Shown in pieces: positions 17,059 through 24,951 of a DNA stretch of 64,000 nt. Position 1 is the first letter of the stretch, and every line of letters begins with the position of its first letter. Position numbers and translations under genes: made by a program. Source of the DNA: SFWF01 sp045537915. Its GTDB lineage: Bacteria > Bacillota > Clostridia > Oscillospirales > Acutalibacteraceae. The notes beneath the pieces were generated by a model. It saw only the letters and a program-made list of their open reading frames with translations. It was not told the origin of the DNA and did no database searches. The stretch is taken from the NCBI GenBank assembly GCA_045537915.1, contig JAZSQK010000010.1:1-64000 (forward strand), in the 5' to 3' direction.

Positions 17059-17445
17059 CTACTTAGTATATTTTCTGAACATGCTGACAAGCAGCTGTTG
17101 AGGTGTATCCCCATCAACAATCTCAGGTATATTGTCGGCAGTTAAATGATTTTCGCCCTGTTTTCTTACTGCGGCAAGGCGGACTGCCTCAACCAGCTTT
17201 GCAGGTTCGACACCTCTGGGGCATCTTTCAATACATGCAAAACAGGAAAGACATTTATATAACGACTCTGATTTAAGCAGAGGTTCAATATCGCCGCTTT
17301 CGACCATATTTACGAACTGATGAGGATGGTATTCCATCTCGTCATATGCGGGACAGGTTGCCGAACACTTTCCGCAGCGCATACATTTTCTGGGATTAAC
17401 TCCGCTTATGCGCACAATTTCTTCCTGAAGATACTTATTTTCCAT
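17059..17445 (-). CDS. hdrC: HdrC, 4Fe-4S subunit of the heterodisulfide reductase-like complex
   Basis: A small electron-transfer protein of 128 residues with two 4Fe-4S motifs, CMRCGKCSATCP (21-32) and CLSCFACIERCP. It links HdrA to HdrB. AAAGGAGG precedes the ATG, and the gene overlaps the end of hdrB by 11 bases. Bacterial HdrC of this type is soluble and lacks the HdrE membrane anchor. Confidence 0.9.
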   Translation of the reverse strand: MENKYLQEEIVRISGVNPRKCMRCGKCSATCPAYDEMEYHPHQFVNMVESGDIEPLLKSESLYKCLSCFACIERCPRGVEPAKLVEAVRLAAVRKQGENHLTADNIPEIVDGDTPQQLLVSMFRKYTK

Positions 17446-18229
17446 TTGTATCCTCCTTTACACCGAGGGCCTGTGCCAAAAGCTCGGTAAAATATACAAC
17501 CGGAATGTCTGTGCCGTTTTTAATAAGGTTAAAGCGGCAAAGAGGACATGCGGTTATTATCATTTCGGCGCCCTGTGCCTTTGCATTTTCAACTACTGCA
17601 TTGCTGTTCTTTTTAGCAAGTTCAGGGCTCTCTGTAGATATGTATCCGCCGCAGCATTCGTTGCGTCTTGCATAGATTACTGCCTCGGCGCCGAGCGCTC
17701 TGATAAAATCCTCCATAATGGTAGGATTTTCGGGGTCGTCCATCTTCATAACACCGCTCGGTCTTAAAAGCAGGCAGCCGTAATATGCTGCGATTTTTTT
17801 GCCCTTAAAGGAATTTACAACCCTTTCTTTAAGGGTATCAAAGCCAACCATATCACGGAGCATTTCGAGATAATGTAAAACCTCGGTCTGACCGTTATAT
17901 TCTGCCTCATCAGACATATATCTGTTTACCTTGTCGGCAAACTCTTTGTTATCTGACAAGGCATAATTTGTCTGCTTTATTACATTGTGACAGGCCGAGC
18001 ATACCGTAACAAGCGGCTGTTCCTTATCATATGCAGCTTTAAGCGCACGAACAGATGAAAGCTTTGTTGCTATCTCGTCTGTAGCGGTTGTAAACACACC
18101 GCCGCAGCACTGCCAATTTTCAATTTCTTCCAGAGTAACACCCAGAGCCTCTGCCGATTTACGAGCATAGATATCAAGGTCTTTAGCCTTATTCTTAAGG
18201 GTGCAGCCCGGAAAATAACTAACCTTCAT
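17435..18229 (-). CDS. hdrB: HdrB, CCG-domain catalytic subunit of the heterodisulfide reductase-like complex
   Basis: HdrB binds two non-cubane 4Fe-4S clusters in duplicated CCG domains and performs disulfide chemistry in methanogens. Here (264 residues) both domains are intact: PGCTL...CCGG...CSACHN in the first half and YGCLLL...CCGG...CPLCRFN in the second. The start ATG is preceded by GGAGG. The physiological acceptor is unclear. In a clostridium without CoM/CoB it could be a small disulfide protein, or electrons could pass directly to the fumarate reductase subunits of this operon. Confidence 0.9.
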   Translation of the reverse strand: MKVSYFPGCTLKNKAKDLDIYARKSAEALGVTLEEIENWQCCGGVFTTATDEIATKLSSVRALKAAYDKEQPLVTVCSACHNVIKQTNYALSDNKEFADKVNRYMSDEAEYNGQTEVLHYLEMLRDMVGFDTLKERVVNSFKGKKIAAYYGCLLLRPSGVMKMDDPENPTIMEDFIRALGAEAVIYARRNECCGGYISTESPELAKKNSNAVVENAKAQGAEMIITACPLCRFNLIKNGTDIPVVYFTELLAQALGVKEDTNGK

Positions 18230-18243
18230 TAGATTACCTCCGA

Positions 18244-19620
18244 TTACGCCATCTCTTCGGGATGGAAAACTTCATCAAATCTCTCGGCAGTTAAAAATCC
18301 GAGTTCAACACAGGCCTCTTTGAGAGAAATATTATCCTTAAAGGCCTTTTTTGCTGTCTTAGCGGCATTTTCATAACCGATATAGGGGTTAAGCGCCGTA
18401 ACAAGCATTAAGGAGTTGTGCAGATTATGGTGCATCTTCTCCTTATTCGCCTTAATTCCCACCGCACAATTCTTATTAAATGAGGTTATTGCCTCAGCCA
18501 AAAGTCTTGCTGACTGGAGGAAGTTGTAAATGCATACAGGCATAAATACATTCAGTTCAAAATTGCCCTGAGAAGCCGCCAGGCCGACCGCAACATCGTT
18601 ACCCATTACCTGAACCGCAACCATAGTTACCGCTTCGCACTGTGTGGGATTTACCTTGCCGGGCATTATAGAAGAACCGGGTTCGTTCTCGGGAATAAAT
18701 ATCTCGCCGAGTCCGTCACGTGGACCTGATGCTAACCAACGGATATCGTTTGCTATCTTCATCATATCGCAGGCGAGAGCCTTGATTGCGCCGTGGGCAA
18801 AAACAAGCTCATCCTTTGAGGTTAATGAATGGAATTTATTTGCCGCAGTTATAAAGGGCTTTCCTGTGATTTTTGCAACCTCTGCCGCTACCCCTGTATC
18901 AAAGCCGTCGGGCGCATTAAGTCCGGTTCCGACAGCAGTTCCACCGAGGGCAAGTTCATAAAGAGGCTCTATAGAGCGCTTTACAAGCTCGATATCCTTC
19001 TCTAAACTTGAACGCCAACCGCTTATCTCCTGGCTGAACTTTATGGGTGTTGCATCCTGCAAATGTGTTCTTCCGCTTTTTACTATTCCTTCATTCTCAG
19101 CCTCAAGTCTTTTAAAGGTTTGGATAAGCTCCTTTGCCGCAGGAATAAGCTTATCCTCCAGAATAAGCACAGCAGCAATATGCATTGCGGTTGGGAAGGT
19201 ATCGTTTGAGGACTGGCTCATATTTACATCATCGTTAGGATGAAGAAGCTTTTTGCCTAATATCTGATTACCTCTGTTGGCGATAACCTCGTTGGCATTC
19301 ATATTGGACTGGGTTCCCGAGCCTGTCTGCCAGACAACCAGCGGAAAATGTCCGTTCAGTTTGCCCTCTCTTATTTCGTCACAGGCAACCGAGATTGCCT
19401 TCATTTTTTCCTCGGTCATCTTTTCGGGACGAAGGGCGTGATTGGCAATAGACGCCGCCTTCTTAAGAATTCCGAATGCATTGATTATTTCGGCCGGCAT
19501 GGTTTCGATTCCAACGCCGATTTCGAAGTTTTCGTGGCTTCTCTGTGTCTGAGCCGCCCAAAGACGATCTGCGGGGACCTTCATTTCTCCCATTGAGTCA
19601 TGTTCGATACGATATTCCAT
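18244..19620 (-). CDS. fumC: Fumarate hydratase class II
   Basis: It interconverts malate and fumarate without an iron-sulfur cluster. The 458-residue protein has the superfamily signature GSSIMPGKVNPTQCEA, the substrate-site elements SGSGTQSNMN-like (QTGSGTQSNMNANEV) and SSNDTFPTA, and the C-terminal domain LVTALNPYIGYENAAK typical of class II fumarases. It sits between malate dehydrogenase and hdrB, placing it in the reductive malate-fumarate-succinate branch. GAGG precedes the ATG. Confidence 0.95.
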   Translation of the reverse strand: MEYRIEHDSMGEMKVPADRLWAAQTQRSHENFEIGVGIETMPAEIINAFGILKKAASIANHALRPEKMTEEKMKAISVACDEIREGKLNGHFPLVVWQTGSGTQSNMNANEVIANRGNQILGKKLLHPNDDVNMSQSSNDTFPTAMHIAAVLILEDKLIPAAKELIQTFKRLEAENEGIVKSGRTHLQDATPIKFSQEISGWRSSLEKDIELVKRSIEPLYELALGGTAVGTGLNAPDGFDTGVAAEVAKITGKPFITAANKFHSLTSKDELVFAHGAIKALACDMMKIANDIRWLASGPRDGLGEIFIPENEPGSSIMPGKVNPTQCEAVTMVAVQVMGNDVAVGLAASQGNFELNVFMPVCIYNFLQSARLLAEAITSFNKNCAVGIKANKEKMHHNLHNSLMLVTALNPYIGYENAAKTAKKAFKDNISLKEACVELGFLTAERFDEVFHPEEMA

Positions 19621-19638
19621 TTATTGTAACCTCACTTA

Positions 19639-20580
19639 TTAAAACTGAATACTGTTGATTACCTGCTTGAGACTCTCTGCGCTCTTGTGTAAAGCGGCAA
19701 CTTCACTGTCGTTTAGCGGAAGCATTACCTTGCCGTTAACCGTCTTATTTCCCACAACGGTCAAAAGGCTAAGACAGACATCGTCTATTCCGTACTCACC
19801 GTGAAGCATGGTTGAAACGGTCAGGGTGGTATCAAGATTGCTGAGCAGACATTTGCAAACGTGGCAAACCGACACCGATACTGCGTAATAGGTGGCTCCC
19901 TTGCGCTGAATTACACGGGCGCCCGATTTGCGAACGTAGTTTTCAACCTCTTCGATATCAAAATTAGGATATTCCTCATCTGTTACAACTGCTTTGCTGA
20001 AATCTGTTATCGGAACATTCGAAATGTTGGCAATAGACCAGGGAATAAATGAGGAATCGCCGTGCTCTCCAAGCACATATGCGTGAACATTCTTCTGGTT
20101 GACCGAATAGTATTCAGCTACCCTTGCACGAAGCCTTGCGGTATCCAGAATGGTTCCCGAACCGATTACACGGTTTTCGGGAATTCCCGAGCATTTGCAA
20201 AAAACATATGTGAGAACGTCAACGGGATTGCTTACTATTATGTAGGTTGCATCAGGTGCGTGTTTTACTATCTGAGAGGCAACCGCTTTAATTACGTTTA
20301 CATTGGTCTGGGCAAGGTCAAGCCTTGACTGGCCCGGCTTTCTGGCAAGACCCGAAGTAATAATAACTATGTCTGAATTTTCGGCATCCGCATATGTACC
20401 TGCATAAACAAAGGTGGGATTGCAGAAAGGAACACCCTGTCTGATATCCAGAGCCTCTCCCAAGGATTTTTCTTCATTTATGTCGATCATAACTATTTCG
20501 GAGGCAATTCCCATAATGGTCAAGGTGTAGGCAATGGTTGAGCCTACGCTTCCCGAGCCGACTATTGTAATTTTATTCAT
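19639..20580 (-). CDS. Malate dehydrogenase built on an L-lactate dehydrogenase scaffold
   Basis: NAD-dependent 2-hydroxyacid dehydrogenase of 313 residues. It has the Rossmann motif GSGSVGSTIAY, the substrate Arg149 (LDTARL), Asp146 and the catalytic His173 in GEHGDSSF. The overall sequence is closest to L-lactate dehydrogenase. The specificity residue, Gln102 in lactate dehydrogenases (NQKPGETR), is however Arg80 here (ARKPGQSR), the residue that selects oxaloacetate/malate. Arg86 in the mobile loop is kept. With fumarase as the next gene, malate formation from oxaloacetate is the likelier role. An automatic annotation would probably say L-lactate dehydrogenase, and dual activity cannot be excluded. 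Confidence 0.8.
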   Translation of the reverse strand: MNKITIVGSGSVGSTIAYTLTIMGIASEIVMIDINEEKSLGEALDIRQGVPFCNPTFVYAGTYADAENSDIVIITSGLARKPGQSRLDLAQTNVNVIKAVASQIVKHAPDATYIIVSNPVDVLTYVFCKCSGIPENRVIGSGTILDTARLRARVAEYYSVNQKNVHAYVLGEHGDSSFIPWSIANISNVPITDFSKAVVTDEEYPNFDIEEVENYVRKSGARVIQRKGATYYAVSVSVCHVCKCLLSNLDTTLTVSTMLHGEYGIDDVCLSLLTVVGNKTVNGKVMLPLNDSEVAALHKSAESLKQVINSIQF

Positions 20581-20615
20581 ATAAAAACCTCTTTTCTTTT
20601 TGTATGGTTTGTTTT

Positions 20616-21788
20616 TTAAAAATAACTTACATTTACCCTTTTACCCATTTGCTTAAGACATAATGCAAGTTCATCCACTAAATTCATTTTAATTATAAAG
20701 GTTATTGGCAGGTCGGGACTTTGATGTGCAGGATTAACCGCAGTTCCGACAAAAATCTTTATATCTGTGGCTTCCTCAAACAACAACCTGCACATACGGG
20801 AGGCTCCGTCATCCTGAACACTCCAGTTTTTGTACTCGATATTGTCGGCAAGATAATCCTTGGCAAGTTCAAGCACCCTGTTTACAGTAATAATTCCCTC
20901 TGTCACAAGGTCAACTCCCTCGATGGTTGCAACCGGAGGCATACCCGACTCGCTGAAATCAAGAGATGCCTTTAAGGGTTTATTGAGATACCTTGCCGCA
21001 ATCGACGAGGTTGTTCCGCCACAGACTATATACTTACCCTTTTGAGCAAAGAACTGCGCCATCATGCGATTGGTGTCCTCGTGGTCGGCAGGAGGTCCGA
21101 AAAGCATATTCATAGGCAACCTGTTTTTGACCCTTATAACACAGGCGGTCGCATCATCTCCGGGTGTGTACCCGTATAGTCTGTCGCACTCATCTATAAG
21201 ATTGGTTGCCAGAACCTTTGCGGTGTGATTATCTTTAGCCAGGCCCTGAGTATACTTTGCGATCTCTTCCCGTCTCCAACCGAAATTGAAGCTTCTGCCT
21301 ATACCCGCATGAGAACAGCCGTCTGTTATTGCAACAATAACATCCTCTTCCTTAAGTTCAATCTGAGAGCAGAAAACAGGTTTTCCGCAGATAATCTCTT
21401 TTGTTTTAGGATAATCCCAGACCTCGCCGTCACGTATGATTATTATCTCGGGATTGTCGTACTGAAATATCTGGGCTGTTTTATTGTTCTTTAAATGTAT
21501 TACTGTAAAGGTTGAATATGCGACTCCACGGACAGAGCATACAGGCAGTATTTCATCAATTGTTGAAATACATTCCTCCAGAGATGCCCCCTTCGCAATC
21601 ATCGAAGAAAGGGTTTTTGAGGTTAAGGTTGCAAGGACATTCGCCTTTACTCCGCTGCCCAGACCGTCGCAAAGCACGATAATCTTTGAGTTTTCATCGG
21701 TCTCAAGGATATCGATATTGTCGCCGCAAAGCTTTTCGCCGTAATGAAGTATGCTTTTATATCCGATTTCAACACATAAATCACTCAT
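20616..21788 (-). CDS. SpoIIE/PP2C-family serine phosphatase linked to the sensory hydrogenase
   Basis: The 390-residue protein has a metal-dependent PP2C/SpoIIE phosphatase domain in its first two thirds: CGDNIDI (22-28), IIVLCDGLGSG with the metal-binding Asp, VIVAITDGCSHAG and TPGDDATACVI. A C-terminal part of about 150 residues (from MNMLFGPPADHEDTN) is found with such phosphatases but has no function I can name. It overlaps the sensory hydrogenase gene by eight bases, with AAGGAG in the overlap. The pairing is a known arrangement for sensory group C [FeFe] hydrogenases and suggests signalling from H2 or redox state to a phosphoprotein target, not identified here. Confidence 0.85.
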   Translation of the reverse strand: MSDLCVEIGYKSILHYGEKLCGDNIDILETDENSKIIVLCDGLGSGVKANVLATLTSKTLSSMIAKGASLEECISTIDEILPVCSVRGVAYSTFTVIHLKNNKTAQIFQYDNPEIIIIRDGEVWDYPKTKEIICGKPVFCSQIELKEEDVIVAITDGCSHAGIGRSFNFGWRREEIAKYTQGLAKDNHTAKVLATNLIDECDRLYGYTPGDDATACVIRVKNRLPMNMLFGPPADHEDTNRMMAQFFAQKGKYIVCGGTTSSIAARYLNKPLKASLDFSESGMPPVATIEGVDLVTEGIITVNRVLELAKDYLADNIEYKNWSVQDDGASRMCRLLFEEATDIKIFVGTAVNPAHQSPDLPITFIIKMNLVDELALCLKQMGKRVNVSYF

Positions 21789-23457
21789 CTGCCGCAGACT
21801 CCTTCAGTTTTGAAAGCTTAACCTTTGTCTCGGCAACGGTCTCTCCCAAAAGGGATGCTACCTGCTGAACCATATTCATATGCAGCTCAAGCACCTCATC
21901 GGCCGTTTGCGCCGTCATATGACCGATTTTTTCTTTCTCTTCCCTCTCGTTTTCATCGTCGGTAACGTCCCTGATAATTCCAATGATAAGGTGGGAAGCT
22001 TTATCATAGATTACAGTGCGCTCTACATATTTGTTATATCGGTCAAGATATACCCGTTCATTACGGGCAAACCTTTTGTTTTCCAAGGCGTTTATGAAAA
22101 CCGTAGGGTCAAGAATTCTCATTACCTCTGAACCTATTACTTCAGAAGCAGAAGCAATGTTCAGAATTTTTTTTGCAGCCTCATTTATCTGACAAACCTC
22201 AAGGCTTTCGTTTAAAAGTATTATTCCGTCGGGGAAATTTTTAATAATATTGTTTGAAAAGCTTTCATTGTTTCCTTTTAAAAGGGGTAAACACATTGAA
22301 ATATCAGCCTTACCCTGACATACTGCCTCGGCCTTTTGTCTGCAGGTGTCGTAACCGCAAATTCCGCAGTCAAGCTGTTTTTCCTTTTCTACTCTTCCCA
22401 TCTGAGAGAGAACCTTTTCAATTTCTTTTGCCGACGGTGTAGCCCGTTTAAGCAGAGTTTTATTAAACTGCTTTTTTATTCCATCAGTTTGGGCATTATA
22501 TATCTTTAAATTATCCTCTGATGCAGAGTTTAATATTTTTAAATAATCCTCTACAGGTTTTGAAGCGTATTTTTTCTCCATAGCGTGACTGCCTATACAT
22601 CCGCCTTCGCACGCCCACATCTCAATAAAGCAATTATTCACGCTGTTATTTTCTATTTCACAAAGGGCGGCAATGCAGTCTTCTATTCTGTCAAGAGAGA
22701 TGTATGTAAACTTTTGAGGTTTATCTTCCATCGACTTTATAATTCCGCCCGAAGTAGCCATCAGACGTTCTTTTGCGCCCTTTTGGATATCGCTTTCGGG
22801 GCTAAGCTTTATGTTTGCTTCACCCAGCAAGGCCGAAAGCTCCCCAAAGGTAATCGCCGCATCGACGGCCCCGCCGCATTCCTGCAGTTCGTCCTTTGCG
22901 GCTATGCAAGGGCCTATGAAAACAGTCTTTGCATCAGGATATCTCCTCTTTATATCGGTACAATGAGCCTGCATAGGCGAGACAACCTGAGCAAGATATT
23001 TTTGATTTTCCGGAAAATACTTCCTTATAAGAAGATTCACAGAGTGGCAGACCGAGGATATTACAATACCGCTTGTTTTCTCGCAAAGTGTTTTTTCATA
23101 TTCAGCCTTAACCATTGCTGCGCCGACAACAGTTTCCTCGACCTCAAAGAAGCCCAGTTTTTTAAGGGCATTTTCCATTGAGCTTATGCCCACCGAATAA
23201 TTTGCGATAAAGGCGGGAGATATACTGGCTATTACAGGGGCATCCCCTTGTAACAGACCCTTTACCCTCTCTACATCGTTTGCAACCTCTTTTGCGTTCT
23301 GTGGACAAAAGGTTACGCATCTGCCGCAGATTATACAGTCTTTATAGTTTATGTACGCCTGATTTGAAGCAAAGCCTATTGCTTTTACAGGACAGTTCCG
23401 AATGCACTTATAACAGTCTTTGCAGTTTGATTTTTTTGTAGTCAAACAAATAGACAT
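21781..23457 (-). CDS. Sensory [FeFe] hydrogenase with PAS domain (HydS-type, group C)
   Basis: The 558 residues combine two N-terminal 4Fe-4S sites (CKDCYKCIRNCP 12-23; CIICGRCVTFCP 41-52), an H-cluster domain, another Cys cluster (CGICGYDTC, 364-372) and a PAS domain (about 400-500) with a short helical tail. The H-cluster motifs are divergent but keep the cysteines: L1 SSVCHSV (Cys137), L2 GPCIAAK (Cys184) and L3 EMWACEGGCIGS (Cys283, Cys287). Such divergence and the PAS domain mark sensory rather than catalytic hydrogenases. It is followed by a PP2C phosphatase and preceded by a NuoE-like ferredoxin, at the head of the fumarate-reduction operon. It likely senses H2 or electron pressure (inference). 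Confidence 0.88.
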   Translation of the reverse strand: MSICLTTKKSNCKDCYKCIRNCPVKAIGFASNQAYINYKDCIICGRCVTFCPQNAKEVANDVERVKGLLQGDAPVIASISPAFIANYSVGISSMENALKKLGFFEVEETVVGAAMVKAEYEKTLCEKTSGIVISSVCHSVNLLIRKYFPENQKYLAQVVSPMQAHCTDIKRRYPDAKTVFIGPCIAAKDELQECGGAVDAAITFGELSALLGEANIKLSPESDIQKGAKERLMATSGGIIKSMEDKPQKFTYISLDRIEDCIAALCEIENNSVNNCFIEMWACEGGCIGSHAMEKKYASKPVEDYLKILNSASEDNLKIYNAQTDGIKKQFNKTLLKRATPSAKEIEKVLSQMGRVEKEKQLDCGICGYDTCRQKAEAVCQGKADISMCLPLLKGNNESFSNNIIKNFPDGIILLNESLEVCQINEAAKKILNIASASEVIGSEVMRILDPTVFINALENKRFARNERVYLDRYNKYVERTVIYDKASHLIIGIIRDVTDDENEREEKEKIGHMTAQTADEVLELHMNMVQQVASLLGETVAETKVKLSKLKESAADE

Positions 23458-23502
23458 ATCCCGTTACATCCTTTCAAGAAATAAAGCTAATCTTTTCACA
23501 GA

Positions 23503-23742
23503 TTATAATTTTGCCAATACCTCTTTGTTGAAGAACTCCTCAGCTGTGTCGGGCGATACCGAATGAAAGTTATCGTCAACCGAAACGCAAACGCCCTCCT
23601 GACATCTTCCCATGCAGAAAGTGCCGCCAAGATCCACCTGTTCTTCAAGCTTATGCTGAGCAATTAAATCCTTAAGCTTTTCGACCACCTGTCTGGAGCC
23701 TTTTACGTGACAAGAGCTTCCGATACATACAGTAATTTTCAT
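23503..23742 (-). CDS. NuoE-like thioredoxin-fold 2Fe-2S ferredoxin
   Basis: A 79-residue (2Fe-2S) protein with the four-cysteine pattern CIGSSC...CMGRC, as in the C-terminal domain of NuoE/HndA/HydC. It is first in the 15-gene operon and probably feeds electrons to, or docks on, the following sensory hydrogenase. The ATG at 23742 (MKITVCIGSS) is preferred, because AAAGGATG lies nine bases before it; the ATG four codons upstream is fused to that Shine-Dalgarno. Confidence 0.85.
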   Translation of the reverse strand: MKITVCIGSSCHVKGSRQVVEKLKDLIAQHKLEEQVDLGGTFCMGRCQEGVCVSVDDNFHSVSPDTAEEFFNKEVLAKL

Positions 23743-23828
23743 TTGATAATTCATCCTTTCAAATAGGGTTTATCGAATTAAAGACAATTAACTACAGGAT
23801 TAGAGGTAAAACCACCCCAATTATTAAA

Positions 23829-23857
23829 ATTATACAGCATAAAAGCCCTAATATCAA
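23829..23857 (-). promoter_or_regulatory. Promoter of the 15-gene fumarate-reduction operon
   Basis: On the minus strand, TTGATA (23852-23857), a 17-base spacer and TATAAT (23829-23834). Transcription would begin near 23822, giving an 80-base leader. No other good promoter or terminator is seen within the 15.5 kb downstream, where gene gaps never exceed 45 bases. Confidence 0.75.
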
Positions 23858-23873
23858 TATAAAAAAACGCTAA

Positions 23874-23891
23874 TTGTTATTTTTTTAACAT
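23874..23891. promoter_or_regulatory. Candidate Rex-type operator
   Basis: TTGTTAT-TTTT-TTAACAT matches the Rex consensus TTGTTAA-N4-TTAACAA in 12 of 14 fixed positions and lies 16 bases upstream of the -35 box. Rex senses NADH/NAD+ and controls fermentation genes in Clostridia. The surrounding DNA is T-rich, so a chance match is possible. Confidence 0.4.
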
Positions 23892-24002
23892 TTTTTAAAG
23901 TTTTTCCGTAATATTCTCTTTGATTTTGGTATAAATGTTTAGTAGGGCAGATTTCCCGTCCTGTTTTAAGCTAACTTTTCTTGTTTTTTACAGTAAAAAT
24001 TC

Positions 24003-24032
24003 AACACCGTTCGGATAATACCGAACGGTGTT
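24003..24032. terminator. Terminator after the Mrp gene
   Basis: AACACCGTTCGG and CCGAACGGTGTT pair perfectly around an ATAATA loop, just past the Mrp stop codon. Confidence 0.85.
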
Positions 24033-24039
24033 TTCTGTT

Positions 24040-24885
24040 TTACAGTTTTATATTTTCTTCTACAATATCTGCCGCATTATCCATATAGCCCTGGTCAAAC
24101 TTTTCGAACTCTCCCTTATCGGCAAGTTCGGCAAGTTTTACATCAATAGGAACACTTGCAAGAAGCAAGGTCTCGAGCTCTTCGGCAATAGATTCGGTCT
24201 TTCCTTCTCCGAAAATACGGAACTCGGCGCCGCAATCAGGACAGCAGACATAGCTCATATTCTCCACAATTCCAAGAACGGGAACATCCATCATAGCCGC
24301 CATATTGTAGGCCTTTTTCACTATCATTGAAACAAGGTCCTGCGGAGAGGTTACGATGACTATTCCGTCAATCGGCAGGGATTGGAAAACGGTAAGCGGA
24401 ACATCACCTGTTCCTGGAGGCATATCAACAAACATATAATCAATATCTCCCCAAACGACATCGGTCCAGAACTGAGTTACCGCTCCTGCGATAACTGGGC
24501 CTCTCCAGACAACAGGGGTTTCTTCTGTTTCCAAAAGAAGATTTATTGACATTATCTTTATTCCACCGTCTGTTTCCTTAGGCAAAATTCCAAACTCGGT
24601 CGCCTCGGCCCTACCCTGAAGGCCAAACATTTTAGGTATTGACGGACCTGTGATATCGGCATCAAGTATACCTACCTTATAGCCCTTTCTTTTCATAAGA
24701 ACGCTGAGCATAGCGGTAACCAGTGACTTTCCTACGCCACCCTTTCCGCTTACAACGCCGATAACCTTTTTTACGTTACTGTTCACATTTGACTCGGCTT
24801 TTTGGGGCTTTGTGCTACCTGCCTTTGAACAACTCGAGCAGTCGCCGCTGCAAGAGGTATCGTTACATTTTCTTTCTTCTGCCAT
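24040..24885 (-). CDS. Mrp/NBP35-family Fe-S cluster carrier ATPase
   Basis: A 281-residue P-loop ATPase that carries and transfers Fe-S clusters to apo-proteins. It has the deviant Walker A GKGGVGKS (48-55), the DADITGPSIP switch motif, VDMPPGTGDV, and the CPDC pair near the C-terminus that bridges a cluster between monomers. An N-terminal cysteine cluster (CNDTSCSGDCSSC) resembles the NBP35 N-terminal 4Fe-4S site, unusual for short bacterial Mrp. It sits directly upstream of the Fe-S-rich Hdr/Frd operon, in a separate unit ended by a terminator. GGAGG precedes the ATG. Confidence 0.9.
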   Translation of the reverse strand: MAEERKCNDTSCSGDCSSCSKAGSTKPQKAESNVNSNVKKVIGVVSGKGGVGKSLVTAMLSVLMKRKGYKVGILDADITGPSIPKMFGLQGRAEATEFGILPKETDGGIKIMSINLLLETEETPVVWRGPVIAGAVTQFWTDVVWGDIDYMFVDMPPGTGDVPLTVFQSLPIDGIVIVTSPQDLVSMIVKKAYNMAAMMDVPVLGIVENMSYVCCPDCGAEFRIFGEGKTESIAEELETLLLASVPIDVKLAELADKGEFEKFDQGYMDNAADIVEENIKL

Positions 24886-24922
24886 TTTTCATTCCTCCGA
24901 GGATATAAAATTCATTGTAACT

Positions 24923-24951
24923 ATTATAACCCCAAGCTAAAGGATTTTCAA
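24923..24951 (-). promoter_or_regulatory. Promoter of the Mrp gene
   Basis: TTGAAA (24946-24951), a 17-base spacer and TATAAT (24923-24928) on the minus strand. The -35 box overlaps the last codons of the upstream S1-domain gene. Confidence 0.65.

Noticed and set aside
19639..20580. Plain L-lactate dehydrogenase
   Set aside because: Arg instead of Gln at the specificity position and the fumarase neighbour point to malate dehydrogenase, although lactate activity is not excluded.
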